A stretch of DNA of 64,000 nt from an uncultured Chloroflexota bacterium (GCA_902786265.1 CADACE010000003.1:124001-188000); one strand, 5' to 3'. Counted from the stretch's first letter, positions 9,734-19,093 are shown. Made by a program: numbers and translations. Notes: a model not told the origin generated them from the letters alone.

Positions 9734-11955
9734 ACGTATTCGACCGCTACGCTCCCTTCATTCAGGATTATATTTACCGCTCCGGCTGGCAGACGCTGCG
9801 CAGTGTTCAGAACGCGGCGGGCGACGCCATTTTCAATACGGATGAAAATGTTCTGCTGACCGCCTCAACAGCCTCCGGGAAAACAGAAGCGGCCTTCTTT
9901 CCCATTTTGACACTGCTGGATGAAGACCCATCCCACAGTGTCGGCGTCTTATACATCGCTCCGCTGAAAGCGCTCATCAACGACCAGTTCGGACGGCTGA
10001 ACGAGCTCTGCGAAGAAGCCGGGATCGCCGTTTACCGCTGGCACGGGGACGTCCCGCAGACACAAAAGCGCAAACTGCTGCGCAAACCTTCCGGGATTTT
10101 GCAAATCACTCCGGAATCGCTGGAATCCCTGATGATCAACAAACACATGGAGATCCCGTCACTTTTCGGCGACCTGCGCTTTATCGTTATTGATGAAGTT
10201 CACTCGCTCCTCAGGGGCGACCGCGGCATGCAGACCTTCTGCCTCATCGAGCGGCTCTGCAGACTCGCAGGATGCAGTCCCCGGCGAATCGGACTTTCCG
10301 CTACCATCGGTGACCCGCAGGCGGCAGGTGCTTTTTTGTCCGCCGGCAGCGGACGGGGAACGGTTATTCCCCGCTTTGAAAGCGGGAAAGAAGTCTGGCG
10401 GCTTTCCATGGAACATTTCTTCAATACCGATCCACAGGCGGATGAAGGGAAAGACATCATCTCGGAAACTCCGATTTTGGAAACTCCCACCGATACCGCG
10501 CCGAAAGCGGCAGACCCGGGGATCGGATATATATTTGAGCACACCAGGGGAAAGAAATGTCTGGTCTTCACCAATTCCCGCGAAGAATGCGAATCCGTCT
10601 GTCAGAGCCTGCGCCAATACTGCGAAGTCAACCATGAGCCGGAACGTTTCCTGATCCATCACGGGAACCTGTCCGCTTCCTACCGGGAGAGCGCGGAAGA
10701 GGAGATGAAGGACGACGATAACCTGAATTCCGTCTGCGCCACAGCGACCCTTGAACTTGGCATTGATATCGGCAGACTGGAGCGGGCTTTTCAAATCGAC
10801 GCTCCTTTCACAGTTTCCGGTTTTTTACAGCGCATGGGGAGAACCGGACGCAGAGGAGAGCCTTCGGAAATGTGGTTCGTGATGAGGGAAGAACATCCCG
10901 AAGCACGTGCCATGCTGCCGGATATGATCCCGTGGCACATGATCCAGGGGATCGCGCTGGTGCAGCTTTACATTGAGGAACGCTTTGTTGAACCGCCGCG
11001 GACCGAACGCCTGCCCTACAGCCTGCTGTATCACCAGACCATGAGCACCCTCGCCTCCTCGGGCGAAATGACCGCGGGAGAGCTGGCTTCCCGGGTGCTT
11101 CCGCTCTCCTGCTTTCATCGCATCTCGCAGGATGATTACCGCTTACTTTTACAGCATTTGCTCCAAACAGACCATATCAATAAAACCGAAAACAACGGGC
11201 TCATCGTCGGTTTGACCGGGGAACGGGTCGTCAACAGCTATAAGTTTTACGCGGTCTTTCAGGAAAACATCGAATATTCCGTACGTGCGGGATCGGAAGA
11301 GCTCGGCACCATCGTCAAACCGCCGCCGGCAGGAGATAAGATCGCCATTGCCGGGCGGGTCTGGGTCGTGGAAGAGGTCGATCACAAAAAGAGAGTGGTT
11401 TACTGCAGCCTCGTGAAAGGTAATATTCCGGCATACTTCGGCGATGTCGCCGGTGATATCCACACCCGGATCCTGGAGCGAATGTATAAGGTATTGAATG
11501 AGGAGAAGAGCTATCCCTATCTGTTGCGCCATGCCGTCTGCAGGCTGGGAGACGCCCGTGAATGTTTCCGGAAATCCGGTATGGCGGAACGTCCGCTGAT
11601 CCACCTGGGCGGAAACATGTGGGCGCTGTTCCCCTGGCTGGGCAGCTACGCTTTTCTCGCACTGGAACGCTTCCTGAAGATCCGCTGCGGAGAGCGTCTC
11701 GGACTCAGGGGAATGAATCCTTCCCGACCTTACTACCTTCAATTCACGATGAAGGTCAGCGAAGAGGAATTTTACAAAATCACGTCGGAAGAAGCAGCGA
11801 AAGATTTCGACCCGCTCGAGCTGGTATATCCGAATGAAGTTCCTGTCTTTGAAAAATATGACGAATTTGTCCCGGATGAACTAATCCGCAAAGGTTTCGC
11901 CCTCGGCGTGCTGGACATCGAAGGGATGAAAAAACGGGTCCTCTCCTGGTCCTGA
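9730..11955 (+). CDS. Lhr/BrxHI-like superfamily 2 DEAD/DEAH helicase
   Basis: This 741-residue SF2 helicase has motif I TASTASGKTEA (near residues 43-53), motif Ia LYIAPLKALINDQ, motif II DEVH (near 154), motif III GLSATIG (near 190) and motif VI FLQRMGRTGRRG (near 365-376). It also has the ATATLELGIDIG segment. The C-terminal 350 residues lack a recognisable nuclease. ATP-driven unwinding or remodelling of DNA is expected. The start overlaps the BrxD-like stop by four bases (ATGA). The helicase-BrxD pairing is the main reason for the BrxHI comparison. It is the last gene of the operon; a 200-base gap with no clear plus-strand terminator follows. Confidence 0.88.
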   Translation: MNVFDRYAPFIQDYIYRSGWQTLRSVQNAAGDAIFNTDENVLLTASTASGKTEAAFFPILTLLDEDPSHSVGVLYIAPLKALINDQFGRLNELCEEAGIAVYRWHGDVPQTQKRKLLRKPSGILQITPESLESLMINKHMEIPSLFGDLRFIVIDEVHSLLRGDRGMQTFCLIERLCRLAGCSPRRIGLSATIGDPQAAGAFLSAGSGRGTVIPRFESGKEVWRLSMEHFFNTDPQADEGKDIISETPILETPTDTAPKAADPGIGYIFEHTRGKKCLVFTNSREECESVCQSLRQYCEVNHEPERFLIHHGNLSASYRESAEEEMKDDDNLNSVCATATLELGIDIGRLERAFQIDAPFTVSGFLQRMGRTGRRGEPSEMWFVMREEHPEARAMLPDMIPWHMIQGIALVQLYIEERFVEPPRTERLPYSLLYHQTMSTLASSGEMTAGELASRVLPLSCFHRISQDDYRLLLQHLLQTDHINKTENNGLIVGLTGERVVNSYKFYAVFQENIEYSVRAGSEELGTIVKPPPAGDKIAIAGRVWVVEEVDHKKRVVYCSLVKGNIPAYFGDVAGDIHTRILERMYKVLNEEKSYPYLLRHAVCRLGDARECFRKSGMAERPLIHLGGNMWALFPWLGSYAFLALERFLKIRCGERLGLRGMNPSRPYYLQFTMKVSEEEFYKITSEEAAKDFDPLELVYPNEVPVFEKYDEFVPDELIRKGFALGVLDIEGMKKRVLSWS

Positions 11956-12096
11956 TTTTTTCCGCATAATAATCAACACCAGACGCCCGCTCCGGCCCTG
12001 CTGCGCAGCAGCATAAACCGCGGCGGGCAATTCTCTATCCCTCAAGATCCCTTATTCTTCGAAAGAATAACTCTCAGGTTTTCGTTATATATAAAA

Positions 12097-12134
12097 GATA
12101 GTTTTTCCGTCATATTTCAGACAGAAAAACTATC
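12097..12134 (-). terminator. Terminator of deoB
   Basis: A hairpin with perfect 11-bp arms GATAGTTTTTC / GAAAAACTATC and a roughly 16-base inner segment is followed on the minus strand by TTTTATATAT. It lies about 34 bases past the deoB stop. A second small dyad, TTATTCTT-CGA-AAGAATAA, sits near 12052-12070. Confidence 0.65.
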
Positions 12135-12167
12135 ATAAACTCTGATGTTCCTTTATCAGGTTCCGAA

Positions 12168-13337
12168 TTATTCAGCGAAAAGATCAATACCGTTCTTCAT
12201 TGGGCCGGCATGCAGCATGGACGCAATCGTCTGCCCGATGCAGGTAAACCCGTCAACCGTACCGAAATTCTTTCCCGCGGGGATCTGCGGGCCGTAAATG
12301 AGCAGCGGTACATATTCACGGGTGTGATCGGTCCCCGGATGAGTCGGGTCATTCCCGTGATCCGCGGAGATCATCACAACATCGCCTTCCTCCAGCTTCG
12401 GCAGGAAGTTTCCGAGCCATTTATCAAACTCGATCAGCCCGTCGGCATATCCCTTCACATTTCTGCGGTGTCCCCACACCATGTCGAAATCCACCAGATT
12501 GACAAATATCAATCCTTCCGGGAATTTTTCCATGCATTCTTCCGTGTGATGCATACCGTCCATATTGGACTGATTATGGACAGCCCAGGTAACGCCTTCT
12601 CCGTCAAAAATATCCTCGATCTTCCCGACACAGGCAACCGTCTTGCCCAGTTCCTTCAGGCGTGTCATGATGGTTTCCTCCGGCGGTTTCAGGGAGAAAT
12701 CACGGCGGTTCGCGGTACGGGAGAAATGTCCCGCTCCGGTGCCGACAAACGGGCGGGCAATCACGCGGGCCACCCCATGTTTACCGGTCAGGATTTTGCG
12801 GGCGATTCGGCAGTATTCGTAAAGTGTCTCGACCGGAACGATATCTTCATGCGCGGCGATCTGGAAAACAGAATCCGCGGAAGTGTAAACGATCAGGTCA
12901 CCGGTCCGCATATGTTCTTCACCCAGTTCATCCAGGATCGTGGTACCGGAGGCGACACAGTTGCCGAGAACACCTCTTCCGGTTTGTTCCCGGAAAGGTT
13001 TCAGAACTTCTTCAGGAAAGCCGTTAGGATATGTCGGCAGCCGATTCGGGCTGATGATCCCGGCGATTTCCCAATGTCCGATGGTCGTATCTTTACCGGC
13101 AGAAAGCTCATGAAGCCTTGCGAAAGCGCCAAGCGGAAGTTTAGCCGGTTCAAAACCTTCCATCCCGTCAATATTCCCAAGTCCGAGATACTGCATGGTA
13201 GGCAGTTTAAACCCCGGAATGGAAGCCGCAATATGCCCCAGCGTATTCGGATTGATATCCCCAAATTCAGCAGCGTCCGGTGCCGGTCCCATACCTACGC
13301 TGTCCAAAATAATCAAAAATACTCGTTTGATATCCAT
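12168..13337 (-). CDS. deoB: Phosphopentomutase
   Basis: This 389-residue protein of the alkaline-phosphatase-like superfamily starts FLIILDSVGMGPAPDAAEFG (metal-binding aspartate and phospho-acceptor region). It has the family segments LSAGKDTTIGHWEIAG and VNLVDFDMVWGHRRN, and the C-terminal metal site MISADHGNDPTHPGTDHTRE. It interconverts ribose-1-phosphate and ribose-5-phosphate (and the deoxy forms) in nucleoside catabolism. The ATG at 13337 has AAGGAG at ideal spacing, and a TATAAT lies at 13384-13379. It is monocistronic, with a terminator at 12097-12134. Confidence 0.97.
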   Translation of the reverse strand: MDIKRVFLIILDSVGMGPAPDAAEFGDINPNTLGHIAASIPGFKLPTMQYLGLGNIDGMEGFEPAKLPLGAFARLHELSAGKDTTIGHWEIAGIISPNRLPTYPNGFPEEVLKPFREQTGRGVLGNCVASGTTILDELGEEHMRTGDLIVYTSADSVFQIAAHEDIVPVETLYEYCRIARKILTGKHGVARVIARPFVGTGAGHFSRTANRRDFSLKPPEETIMTRLKELGKTVACVGKIEDIFDGEGVTWAVHNQSNMDGMHHTEECMEKFPEGLIFVNLVDFDMVWGHRRNVKGYADGLIEFDKWLGNFLPKLEEGDVVMISADHGNDPTHPGTDHTREYVPLLIYGPQIPAGKNFGTVDGFTCIGQTIASMLHAGPMKNGIDLFAE

Positions 13338-13549
13338 ATCAGACTCCTTATAAAAGAACTGAAAGTGACTTTTTTATAATTATAAATCCTTTATCTGAAT
13401 CCGAAAAGAGCGAAAACAGATATAATTTTATAAAAAGCAGTCAACAGCCGGCAGATACCGGCTTATTCTTCGAAAGTGGAAAATTTGAAAAGGGACGCAG
13501 AAGTCAGATTTTCGTGACTCTTTGGCAGATCCGGATTCGGGAAATAAAT

Positions 13550-14236
13550 ATGGAAAATATACAGATCGGAAAAGTTGTTATTGTACGTGACTCCTTCTTG
13601 ACAGAGGACGAAAGAGACCTGAAAGGACAAAAAGGCATTGTGCGAATGCTTTATGACGCGGACCCCACGGATGATCAAACCAGGGATGAGGTAATGGTTG
13701 AATGGACTCCGGAGACACTGGACAGCTTTGAAGATGATTATTTCTATGATGCTTTCGATGAAGAAATCAGCTGGACCAGCTATATCCTGCCGACGGAAGT
13801 CCTTGAACAAACCGATGAAACCGTAGACGAGTTCGAACTGGCCTGGAAAAAGCAGGAAATCTTTACCAGACTGTTCCTGGACGGATTGGGCAGGGACGGG
13901 AAGCTGATCGTGAAAGCCTTCGAAAAGCCCGTCGATCCCTCAAAATACATGCCGCTGGACTGCTGGCTGGATTACCTGAATCATTCTCTGAAATTCCCCG
14001 TAAAATGCAAAGTATGCTTCCCATATGATGAGGAAGACGGTCCGATGCAGGAAGGTTCCCGTGTTTCCCTTACCGGTTTGAACGGCGTCGACCGAACGCT
14101 TGGCATTTTAGCTGAAGTGGAATTTCATGAGCGTCCTTATGTCCTGCCGCTGCAGGACCTGTCAAGCGCGGACAGTTATTCCAAAGACGGAAAATATCTC
14201 GACGCTTACGGTTTATGGCTGGTCTGCATCTCCTGA
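13550..14236 (+). CDS. Unrecognised acidic protein, possibly CcbP-like at the C-terminus
   Basis: This protein of about 228 residues is strongly acidic. The N-terminal part (IGKVVIVRDSFLTEDERDLK) suggests a small beta-barrel/KOW-like fold. The second half (CWLDYLNHSLKFPVKCKVCF, then RVSLTGLNGVDRTLGILAEV) resembles the calcium-binding CcbP family, but from memory only. The frame is open from an ATG at 13514; the ATG at 13550 is preferred because the conserved-looking sequence begins there and a GGGA precedes it. Its end overlaps the dus gene by 22 bases, suggesting one transcript. Function unknown. Confidence 0.6.
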   Translation: MENIQIGKVVIVRDSFLTEDERDLKGQKGIVRMLYDADPTDDQTRDEVMVEWTPETLDSFEDDYFYDAFDEEISWTSYILPTEVLEQTDETVDEFELAWKKQEIFTRLFLDGLGRDGKLIVKAFEKPVDPSKYMPLDCWLDYLNHSLKFPVKCKVCFPYDEEDGPMQEGSRVSLTGLNGVDRTLGILAEVEFHERPYVLPLQDLSSADSYSKDGKYLDAYGLWLVCIS

Positions 14237-15210
14237 GCAATCAAAAAGTGGAATTTCAGCCTTTTTTCATCGGTTCTGTCAAAGTTGATAAGCCGCTGCT
14301 GCAGGCGCCTCTTGACGGCTGGACAAACGAACCATTCCGCCGCATCACCAGGGAACTCGGGGCGCCGTTATCGGTCACCGAATTCATCAACGGTCTGGAT
14401 GTTGTCCATAAAACACCGAACCTGCCGCAGCGTATTGCGTTTGATAACTCAGAACGCCCCATCGTCTTCCAACTGTTTGATGACGATCCGGAAAGGCTGA
14501 TCGAATCCGCGGTCATTCTGGAGGAACGCTGTCACCCCGATGTGTTCGATGTAAACATGGGCTGTTCCGCGCGGCAGGTCGCCAACCGCGGAGCCGGTGC
14601 CGGGCTGCTGCGTTTTCCGGAGAAAATTCAGAAAATTATTTCAGGATTGACAGCAAAGCTTTCGGTTCCGGTCACGGCAAAGATCCGCATGGGCTGGGAC
14701 AGCGATTCCATCAATTTTCTTGAAATCGGGAGAATCGTTCAAGATTGCGGCGCTGCCATGGTCACGCTCCATGCCCGCACCCGCAAGCAGGAATACAGCG
14801 GGAAAGCAGACTGGTCCGCCATCGCCGCGCTGAAATCAGCGCTGAAGATCCCGGTGGTCGGAAACGGGGATGTCGAGACGATTGCGGACGCAGAGCGTAT
14901 GATGCAGGAAACCGGATGTGACGCGGTGATGGTGGGTAGGGCAATGCTGCGCAATCCCTGGATCTTCGCGGGCTATGATTTTGAGAACGTCCCGCTTGAC
15001 CTGTTCCGGATGACCTGTCGAAAACACCTGCGTTACAACATGGAGTATTACGGAGATCACTGGGGCTGTGTCACATACCGCAAATTCGCCAAACGCTACC
15101 TTTCCCGCCTGGAAGTCAGCCGGGAAAACATGCAGACGCTGATGACGACGGATGACCCTGATACTTTCTGCCGATATTTCGATGTTTTATTGAATGGAGA
15201 GGCTTTGTGA
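14215..15210 (+). CDS. tRNA-dihydrouridine synthase family protein
   Basis: This flavoprotein of up to 331 residues matches the Dus family. It begins PLLQAPLDGWTNEPFRR, has the catalytic cysteine in VNMGCSARQVANRGAGAGLL (cysteine near 117), the FMN-binding GNGDVET and MVGRAMLRNPW, and a helical C-terminal tRNA-binding domain. It reduces uridine to dihydrouridine in the tRNA D-loop using NAD(P)H. The frame opens at an ATG inside the upstream gene; a GTG near 14248 is an alternative start. Its TGA overlaps the GTG start of the next gene, so the cluster is translationally coupled. The exact subtype (DusB-like or other) is not resolved. Confidence 0.9.
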   Translation: MAGLHLLSNQKVEFQPFFIGSVKVDKPLLQAPLDGWTNEPFRRITRELGAPLSVTEFINGLDVVHKTPNLPQRIAFDNSERPIVFQLFDDDPERLIESAVILEERCHPDVFDVNMGCSARQVANRGAGAGLLRFPEKIQKIISGLTAKLSVPVTAKIRMGWDSDSINFLEIGRIVQDCGAAMVTLHARTRKQEYSGKADWSAIAALKSALKIPVVGNGDVETIADAERMMQETGCDAVMVGRAMLRNPWIFAGYDFENVPLDLFRMTCRKHLRYNMEYYGDHWGCVTYRKFAKRYLSRLEVSRENMQTLMTTDDPDTFCRYFDVLLNGEAL

Positions 15211-15698
15211 TCGAATTAGAAAATCTCCTGACGGAAGAGGAATGGGAGCTGCTCTGCGACTGCTGCGCCCTATGCTGCCTGTACAAGGTACAGGATGAAG
15301 ACACAGGAGAGGTTTTTTACACCTCCGTTCTCTGTCCTTATCTGAATAAAGAGAATGCCCATTGCATTTGCTATGCGCAGCGTTTCCAAAAAATGCCTAC
15401 CTGTACAAAAATCTCGCCTGAAAGTCTGCCGGAAATCGCGCGCTGGCTTCCCAAAAGCTGCGCCTATCGCTGCCTGTATGAAGGCATACAGCTCCCGTCC
15501 TGGCACCCACTGTTTTCCGATACATCTGAGGAAGCAGATGCGCTGCGCAGAAAAATCGAGAATATCTGCATCCGTCCCAACACCTGCATCAGCAAAAAGA
15601 CCGCTGATGAAATTATCCAAACCAGCCGCGTACCGAAATCTTCCCACAAGCTCACCAGGATGCTGCTGAATCACGTTATTGAGGATATTGATTTATGA
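15207..15698 (+). CDS. YcgN/YkgJ-type cysteine-cluster protein (UPF0260-like)
   Basis: This 163-residue protein has the cysteine pattern of the UPF0260/YkgJ group: LLCDCCALCCLYKVQDEDTG, then a VLCPYLN segment, an ICYAQR segment, CTKISP and LPKSCAYRCLYEG, ending in SWHPL. The cysteines probably bind iron or zinc; the function of the family is unproven. It starts at GTG, overlapping the dus stop as GTGA, and its own stop overlaps the next gene as ATGA. The three genes therefore form a tight translational unit. Confidence 0.82.
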   Translation: MIELENLLTEEEWELLCDCCALCCLYKVQDEDTGEVFYTSVLCPYLNKENAHCICYAQRFQKMPTCTKISPESLPEIARWLPKSCAYRCLYEGIQLPSWHPLFSDTSEEADALRRKIENICIRPNTCISKKTADEIIQTSRVPKSSHKLTRMLLNHVIEDIDL

Positions 15699-16771
15699 AA
15701 ATTGCTTATTTCATCTCATCCCACGGTTTCGGCCACGCAAGCCGGGCAATTGCTGTCATGGAAGCGTTATCGGTATATGACCCGGAGATCCATTTTGAAA
15801 TATTCACCGGCACGCAGGAATGGCTGATCCGTGACGCAGGGCTCCGCAATTACACATATCACCCGGGTGCAGTCGATGTCGGGCTGGTACAGCTCACCCC
15901 GATGGACCATGATCTGCCCCGCAGTGTGGAAAACATCAGCGCTTACCTGGAAAGCATTCCGGAGCGCTCCGACAAACTGGCTGCCGAGATATTGAAACTC
16001 GGTGTTGAGAAAGTGATCTGTGATATATCCCCGCTCGGCATTATCACGGGGAAAAAAGCCGGACTGCCCACTTATCTCTTTGAGAATTTCACCTGGGACT
16101 GGATCTACGAGCTGTATGAAGAAGAATGTCCGGAGTTCCGGCAAATCAACGAACAGCTCCGTGAGATTTTCATTCAGGCGGATTTCCGCATGCAGTCCGA
16201 ACCGCTCTGCGATCCGCTTCCGACAGCGGACATTTTGATCCCGCCTGCAAGCCGCAAACCGCATCATACTGCCGCGGAGTTCCGAGCCTCCCTCGGCATT
16301 CCGGACGCTCACCGCATCGGCCTGATTTCCATGGGCGGGATCCCGGAGAATCTTGATTTTGCGGTGAACAGCCACATTCCGGATAATCTCACGCTGCTGC
16401 TCCCCGGAACCTTTGAGAAAATGGAAAAGATCGGGAACAAGATCCTGCTTCCGCACCACTCCGATTGCTACCATCCGGATATGGTTCAGGCTTCTGATTT
16501 TATCATCGGCAAAGCCGGTTACTCTACTATCGCGGAGGTCTGCAATGCCGGCGCCGCTTACGGGTTTATTTCGAGGGCGAATTTCCGGGAATCCGACGTT
16601 ACGGCAGATTTTCTGCGCCGCCGTCCCAATACGCTGGAAATCGCACAGGATCGCTTTGAAGCCTTTACTTTGGATGAGGAGATCAACAAGCTTCTTGAGC
16701 TCGGCAGGATCCCTCCGCAGCCTGTCAACGGTTCTAGGATCGCCGCGGAATTTATTCTTGGGATTTTCTAA
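15695..16771 (+). CDS. MurG-like glycosyltransferase family protein
   Basis: This 358-residue protein begins IAYFISSHGFGHASRAIAVM, the nucleotide-sugar transferase entry loop seen in GT-B enzymes and in the N-terminal part of L-arabinokinases. It contains ISMGGIPENL in the middle and a donor-site-like SDFIIGKAGYSTIAEVCNAG near residue 270. A GT-B transfer activity is expected, but donor and acceptor are unknown. No kinase domain is attached. It is third in the dus operon, starting at ATGA. Confidence 0.75.
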   Translation: MKIAYFISSHGFGHASRAIAVMEALSVYDPEIHFEIFTGTQEWLIRDAGLRNYTYHPGAVDVGLVQLTPMDHDLPRSVENISAYLESIPERSDKLAAEILKLGVEKVICDISPLGIITGKKAGLPTYLFENFTWDWIYELYEEECPEFRQINEQLREIFIQADFRMQSEPLCDPLPTADILIPPASRKPHHTAAEFRASLGIPDAHRIGLISMGGIPENLDFAVNSHIPDNLTLLLPGTFEKMEKIGNKILLPHHSDCYHPDMVQASDFIIGKAGYSTIAEVCNAGAAYGFISRANFRESDVTADFLRRRPNTLEIAQDRFEAFTLDEEINKLLELGRIPPQPVNGSRIAAEFILGIF

Positions 16772-16805
16772 AAAAAAAAGACAGCCAATCAGCCAGCCGC
16801 GTGCA

Positions 16806-17459
16806 TCATTCGTTGAATGAGCCAATCGGCATGATCGTTTCCGGTTCGTATTCGATCACTTCCGCCTGAACCTGTCCGCGGGTCAGTTCAGAGAGCTCTG
16901 TCTGGAATTTCGGCAGGGCTTCTTCAATAAAGCGGGCTGTGATGGTTACATCCGCACCGAAATCTTCATCCATCGTGATAGCGTGCCATTTCTGCAGCAG
17001 CAGACGGACCCGTTCGAACAGGCTGTATTCAATGGCAAGCATCACAACATATGTCGGCACTTTTTCCGCCCGGGGCAGGATCTCAAGCACAGCTTTTGCC
17101 GCGTCCCCATAAGCGTGGACCAGTCCGCCAATCCCCAGTTTTGTCCCGCCGAAGTATCTGGTCACAACAATTGCCGCGTCGCCCAGGCCGCTTCCCTGCA
17201 GTACAGCCAGAACCGGACGTCCGGAGCTTCCGGAAGGTTCTCCGTCATCGCTGCAGTAAGCGCTGACCGAATTCCCGTATCCGATAATATACGCCGGTAC
17301 ATGATGCGTGGCGTCAGGATATTTCGCCTTGATGGAATTGATAAATTCCCGTGCTTCCTCATTGGAAAACACAGGTGCGGCTGAGGCGATGAAACGGGAA
17401 TTGATCACCACGATCTCAGTCTCAGTAAACTTTTCGGGTATCGGATAACGTGTCGGCAT
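16806..17459 (-). CDS. YigZ/IMPACT family protein (UPF0029)
   Basis: This 217-residue protein has the IMPACT N-terminal domain: VVINSRFIASAAPVFSNEEA, HHVPAYIIGYG, then SDDGEPSGSSGRPVLAVL and VVTRYFGGTKLGIGGLVHAY. A DUF1949-type C-terminal domain (residues about 140-205) follows. The length is usual. The bacterial family is conserved but of uncertain function, with a role in translation or RNA contact suggested. It is convergent with the glycosyltransferase gene; 34 bases separate the two stops. Confidence 0.93.
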   Translation of the reverse strand: MPTRYPIPEKFTETEIVVINSRFIASAAPVFSNEEAREFINSIKAKYPDATHHVPAYIIGYGNSVSAYCSDDGEPSGSSGRPVLAVLQGSGLGDAAIVVTRYFGGTKLGIGGLVHAYGDAAKAVLEILPRAEKVPTYVVMLAIEYSLFERVRLLLQKWHAITMDEDFGADVTITARFIEEALPKFQTELSELTRGQVQAEVIEYEPETIMPIGSFNE

Positions 17460-17464
17460 AATCA

Positions 17465-17599
17465 GCAGGCAGTGGTCAGTAATCTGTGATCAGTGGTCAG
17501 TGTTTCTGAGTTATGTGTCAGCGGTTAGGGATGCGTGGTCTGTATTAACTCGCATCCATCCGCAAAATTAACACCACACTTCACTCTTCACACTTCACA
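17465..17599. repeat. Intergenic minisatellite-like tract
   Basis: Short imperfect units occur here: variants of AGTGGTCAGT / TGATCAGTGGTCAGTG near 17470-17510, then CTTCACTCTTCACACTTCAC near 17580-17600. Related units recur between genes at about 3855-3885, 40160-40215, 45812-45830 and 58755-58780. No gene is supported in the tract. Confidence 0.5.
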
Positions 17600-18013
17600 C
17601 TACTTATTAGTCAGTTCTTTCCAGGCTCCGGTCCAGGGCGTACCGAGGCGGTGGTTTTCCGAGACTTTCACAGAATCCAGCGCCTGCAGCACCTGCACCA
17701 TCAGCGGGATCAGCTCACCGTAATTTTCGGACAACACCAGCGGACGCATCTGGTCGGCCAGCAGCTTTGTCCACTGCCAGTCCATGCGGAAGCGATCGGC
17801 CTTCAGCCAGTATCCTCGTTTTTCCCATGCCTCCACCGAAGCGTCAACGGTTTCATAAATTCCGTCCAACGACATTAATATACACGCAATTAAATCGCGG
17901 GAAAGATCGCTCGGCTCCTTCTGCCGCAGCAGTTCCCGTATCGCGATCACGACAACCTTTGACAAACGGGTCCGGTCTTTTCCCGCGCTTTCAGAATTGA
18001 TAACTCTGCTCAT
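17600..18013 (-). CDS. Unrecognised small helical protein
   Basis: This 137-residue protein is predicted to be mostly helical: RLSKVVVIAIRELLRQK, DLIACILMSLDGIYETVDAS, AWEKRGYWLKADRFRMDWQW. It has no signal peptide, membrane span or metal motif. The ATG at 18013 follows CAGGTAA, a modest ribosome-binding site. Tryptophan- and arginine-rich stretches and normal codon use argue that it is real. I recognise no family. It is divergent from the glycyl radical activase gene. Confidence 0.65.
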   Translation of the reverse strand: MSRVINSESAGKDRTRLSKVVVIAIRELLRQKEPSDLSRDLIACILMSLDGIYETVDASVEAWEKRGYWLKADRFRMDWQWTKLLADQMRPLVLSENYGELIPLMVQVLQALDSVKVSENHRLGTPWTGAWKELTNK

Positions 18014-18247
18014 TTATGGTTACCTGTAAACATCCATCAATTATTGTAATTCCTCAGAACCTTCCCGGGGACTGTTCCCGCCAAATTTACGTTTCTGAAT
18101 CATTACGGCTGCCCAATATTATAAATCCATTTTTCCCCTTTACAAAGTTCTTGTCATATATCCTCTGCCGCTATCCGGAAACCCGCGTGAATCACATACT
18201 CTGTGGGTGAAAGACTGTAGTAAAATTTCATTAGTGTTTATCATATT

Positions 18248-19093
18248 ATGTACGGGACGATTTTTGACATCAAACAATTCGCTGTCTTTGACGGTCCGGG
18301 AATTCGGACGACCGTTTTCCTGAAGGGCTGTCCGCTTCGATGCGAATGGTGCCACAATCCGGAGGGGCTGTCCTTCAGCCCTCAGCTCATGGTATCCAAA
18401 GCCGCGTGCACACATTGCGGCAGATGTAAGGCTATCTGTCCGTCTCCCTCCGGGTGCATTGTCTGCGGGAAATGTGTACGTGCCTGCCCGCTGGGGCTGC
18501 GCAGGATAACGGGAAAGCACGTCGAGGCAGCCGATCTGGCGGCGAAGCTGCTGAAGGACCGGACCTACCTGGAAAAGCAGGGCGGCGGGGTCACCTTTTC
18601 AGGCGGCGAACCGACCGCGCAAGGCGAATTCCTGCTGGAGACCCTGCGGCTGCTCCGCCCCATACATCGCGCCATTGAGACCAGCGGATACTGTGCACCC
18701 GATCTCTTCCGGGAGATCCTGAGCGAACTGGATTATGTCATCATGGATATCAAACACACCGATGACGCTCTCCACCGCAGATACACCGGGGTCAGCAATC
18801 AAAAGATATTGCGGAACCTGGAACAGCTGAAAAAAAGCGGGAAACCTTTCCGCATCCGGATCCCCGTGATTCCCGGTGTAAATGACTCAGAAGAGAATTT
18901 CCGGGAAACCGCAAAGCTGCTCACAGACACGGAGCATCTGGATACCGTTGAACTTCTGCCCTACCATCAGACCGCCGGTGCGAAATATGAGATGGTGGAC
19001 ATGGATTATAAGCCGTCATTCCAAACGGACCGGCTTCCAAACCTGAATACGGCAATATTTGCGGAATACAACGTCCCCTGCAGGGCGATATAA
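18248..19093 (+). CDS. Glycyl-radical enzyme activating protein (PFL-AE family radical SAM)
   Basis: This 281-residue protein has the radical SAM cluster motif CPLRCEWCHNPEG (near residue 32), preceded by VFDGPGIRTTVFLKG. An inserted ferredoxin-like region with two Cys clusters (CTHCGRCKAICP and CIVCGKCVRACP) follows. The SAM-binding GGVTFSGGEPTAQ comes next, and EIRIPVIPGVND-type and LLPYH segments lie near the end. The double 4Fe-4S insert is typical of activases for glycyl radical enzymes other than classical PFL. It generates the glycyl radical on the enzyme encoded 49 bases downstream. No convincing ribosome-binding site precedes the ATG at 18248. Confidence 0.94.
   Translation: MYGTIFDIKQFAVFDGPGIRTTVFLKGCPLRCEWCHNPEGLSFSPQLMVSKAACTHCGRCKAICPSPSGCIVCGKCVRACPLGLRRITGKHVEAADLAAKLLKDRTYLEKQGGGVTFSGGEPTAQGEFLLETLRLLRPIHRAIETSGYCAPDLFREILSELDYVIMDIKHTDDALHRRYTGVSNQKILRNLEQLKKSGKPFRIRIPVIPGVNDSEENFRETAKLLTDTEHLDTVELLPYHQTAGAKYEMVDMDYKPSFQTDRLPNLNTAIFAEYNVPCRAI

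Noticed and set aside
6480..11955. A full BREX system
   Set aside because: Only the BrxD- and BrxHI-like parts are present; no PglX, PglZ, PglW or BrxC gene is found within the window.
12210..13379. A 389-codon plus-strand frame
   Set aside because: It is the antisense of deoB, which has clear family motifs and a ribosome-binding site.
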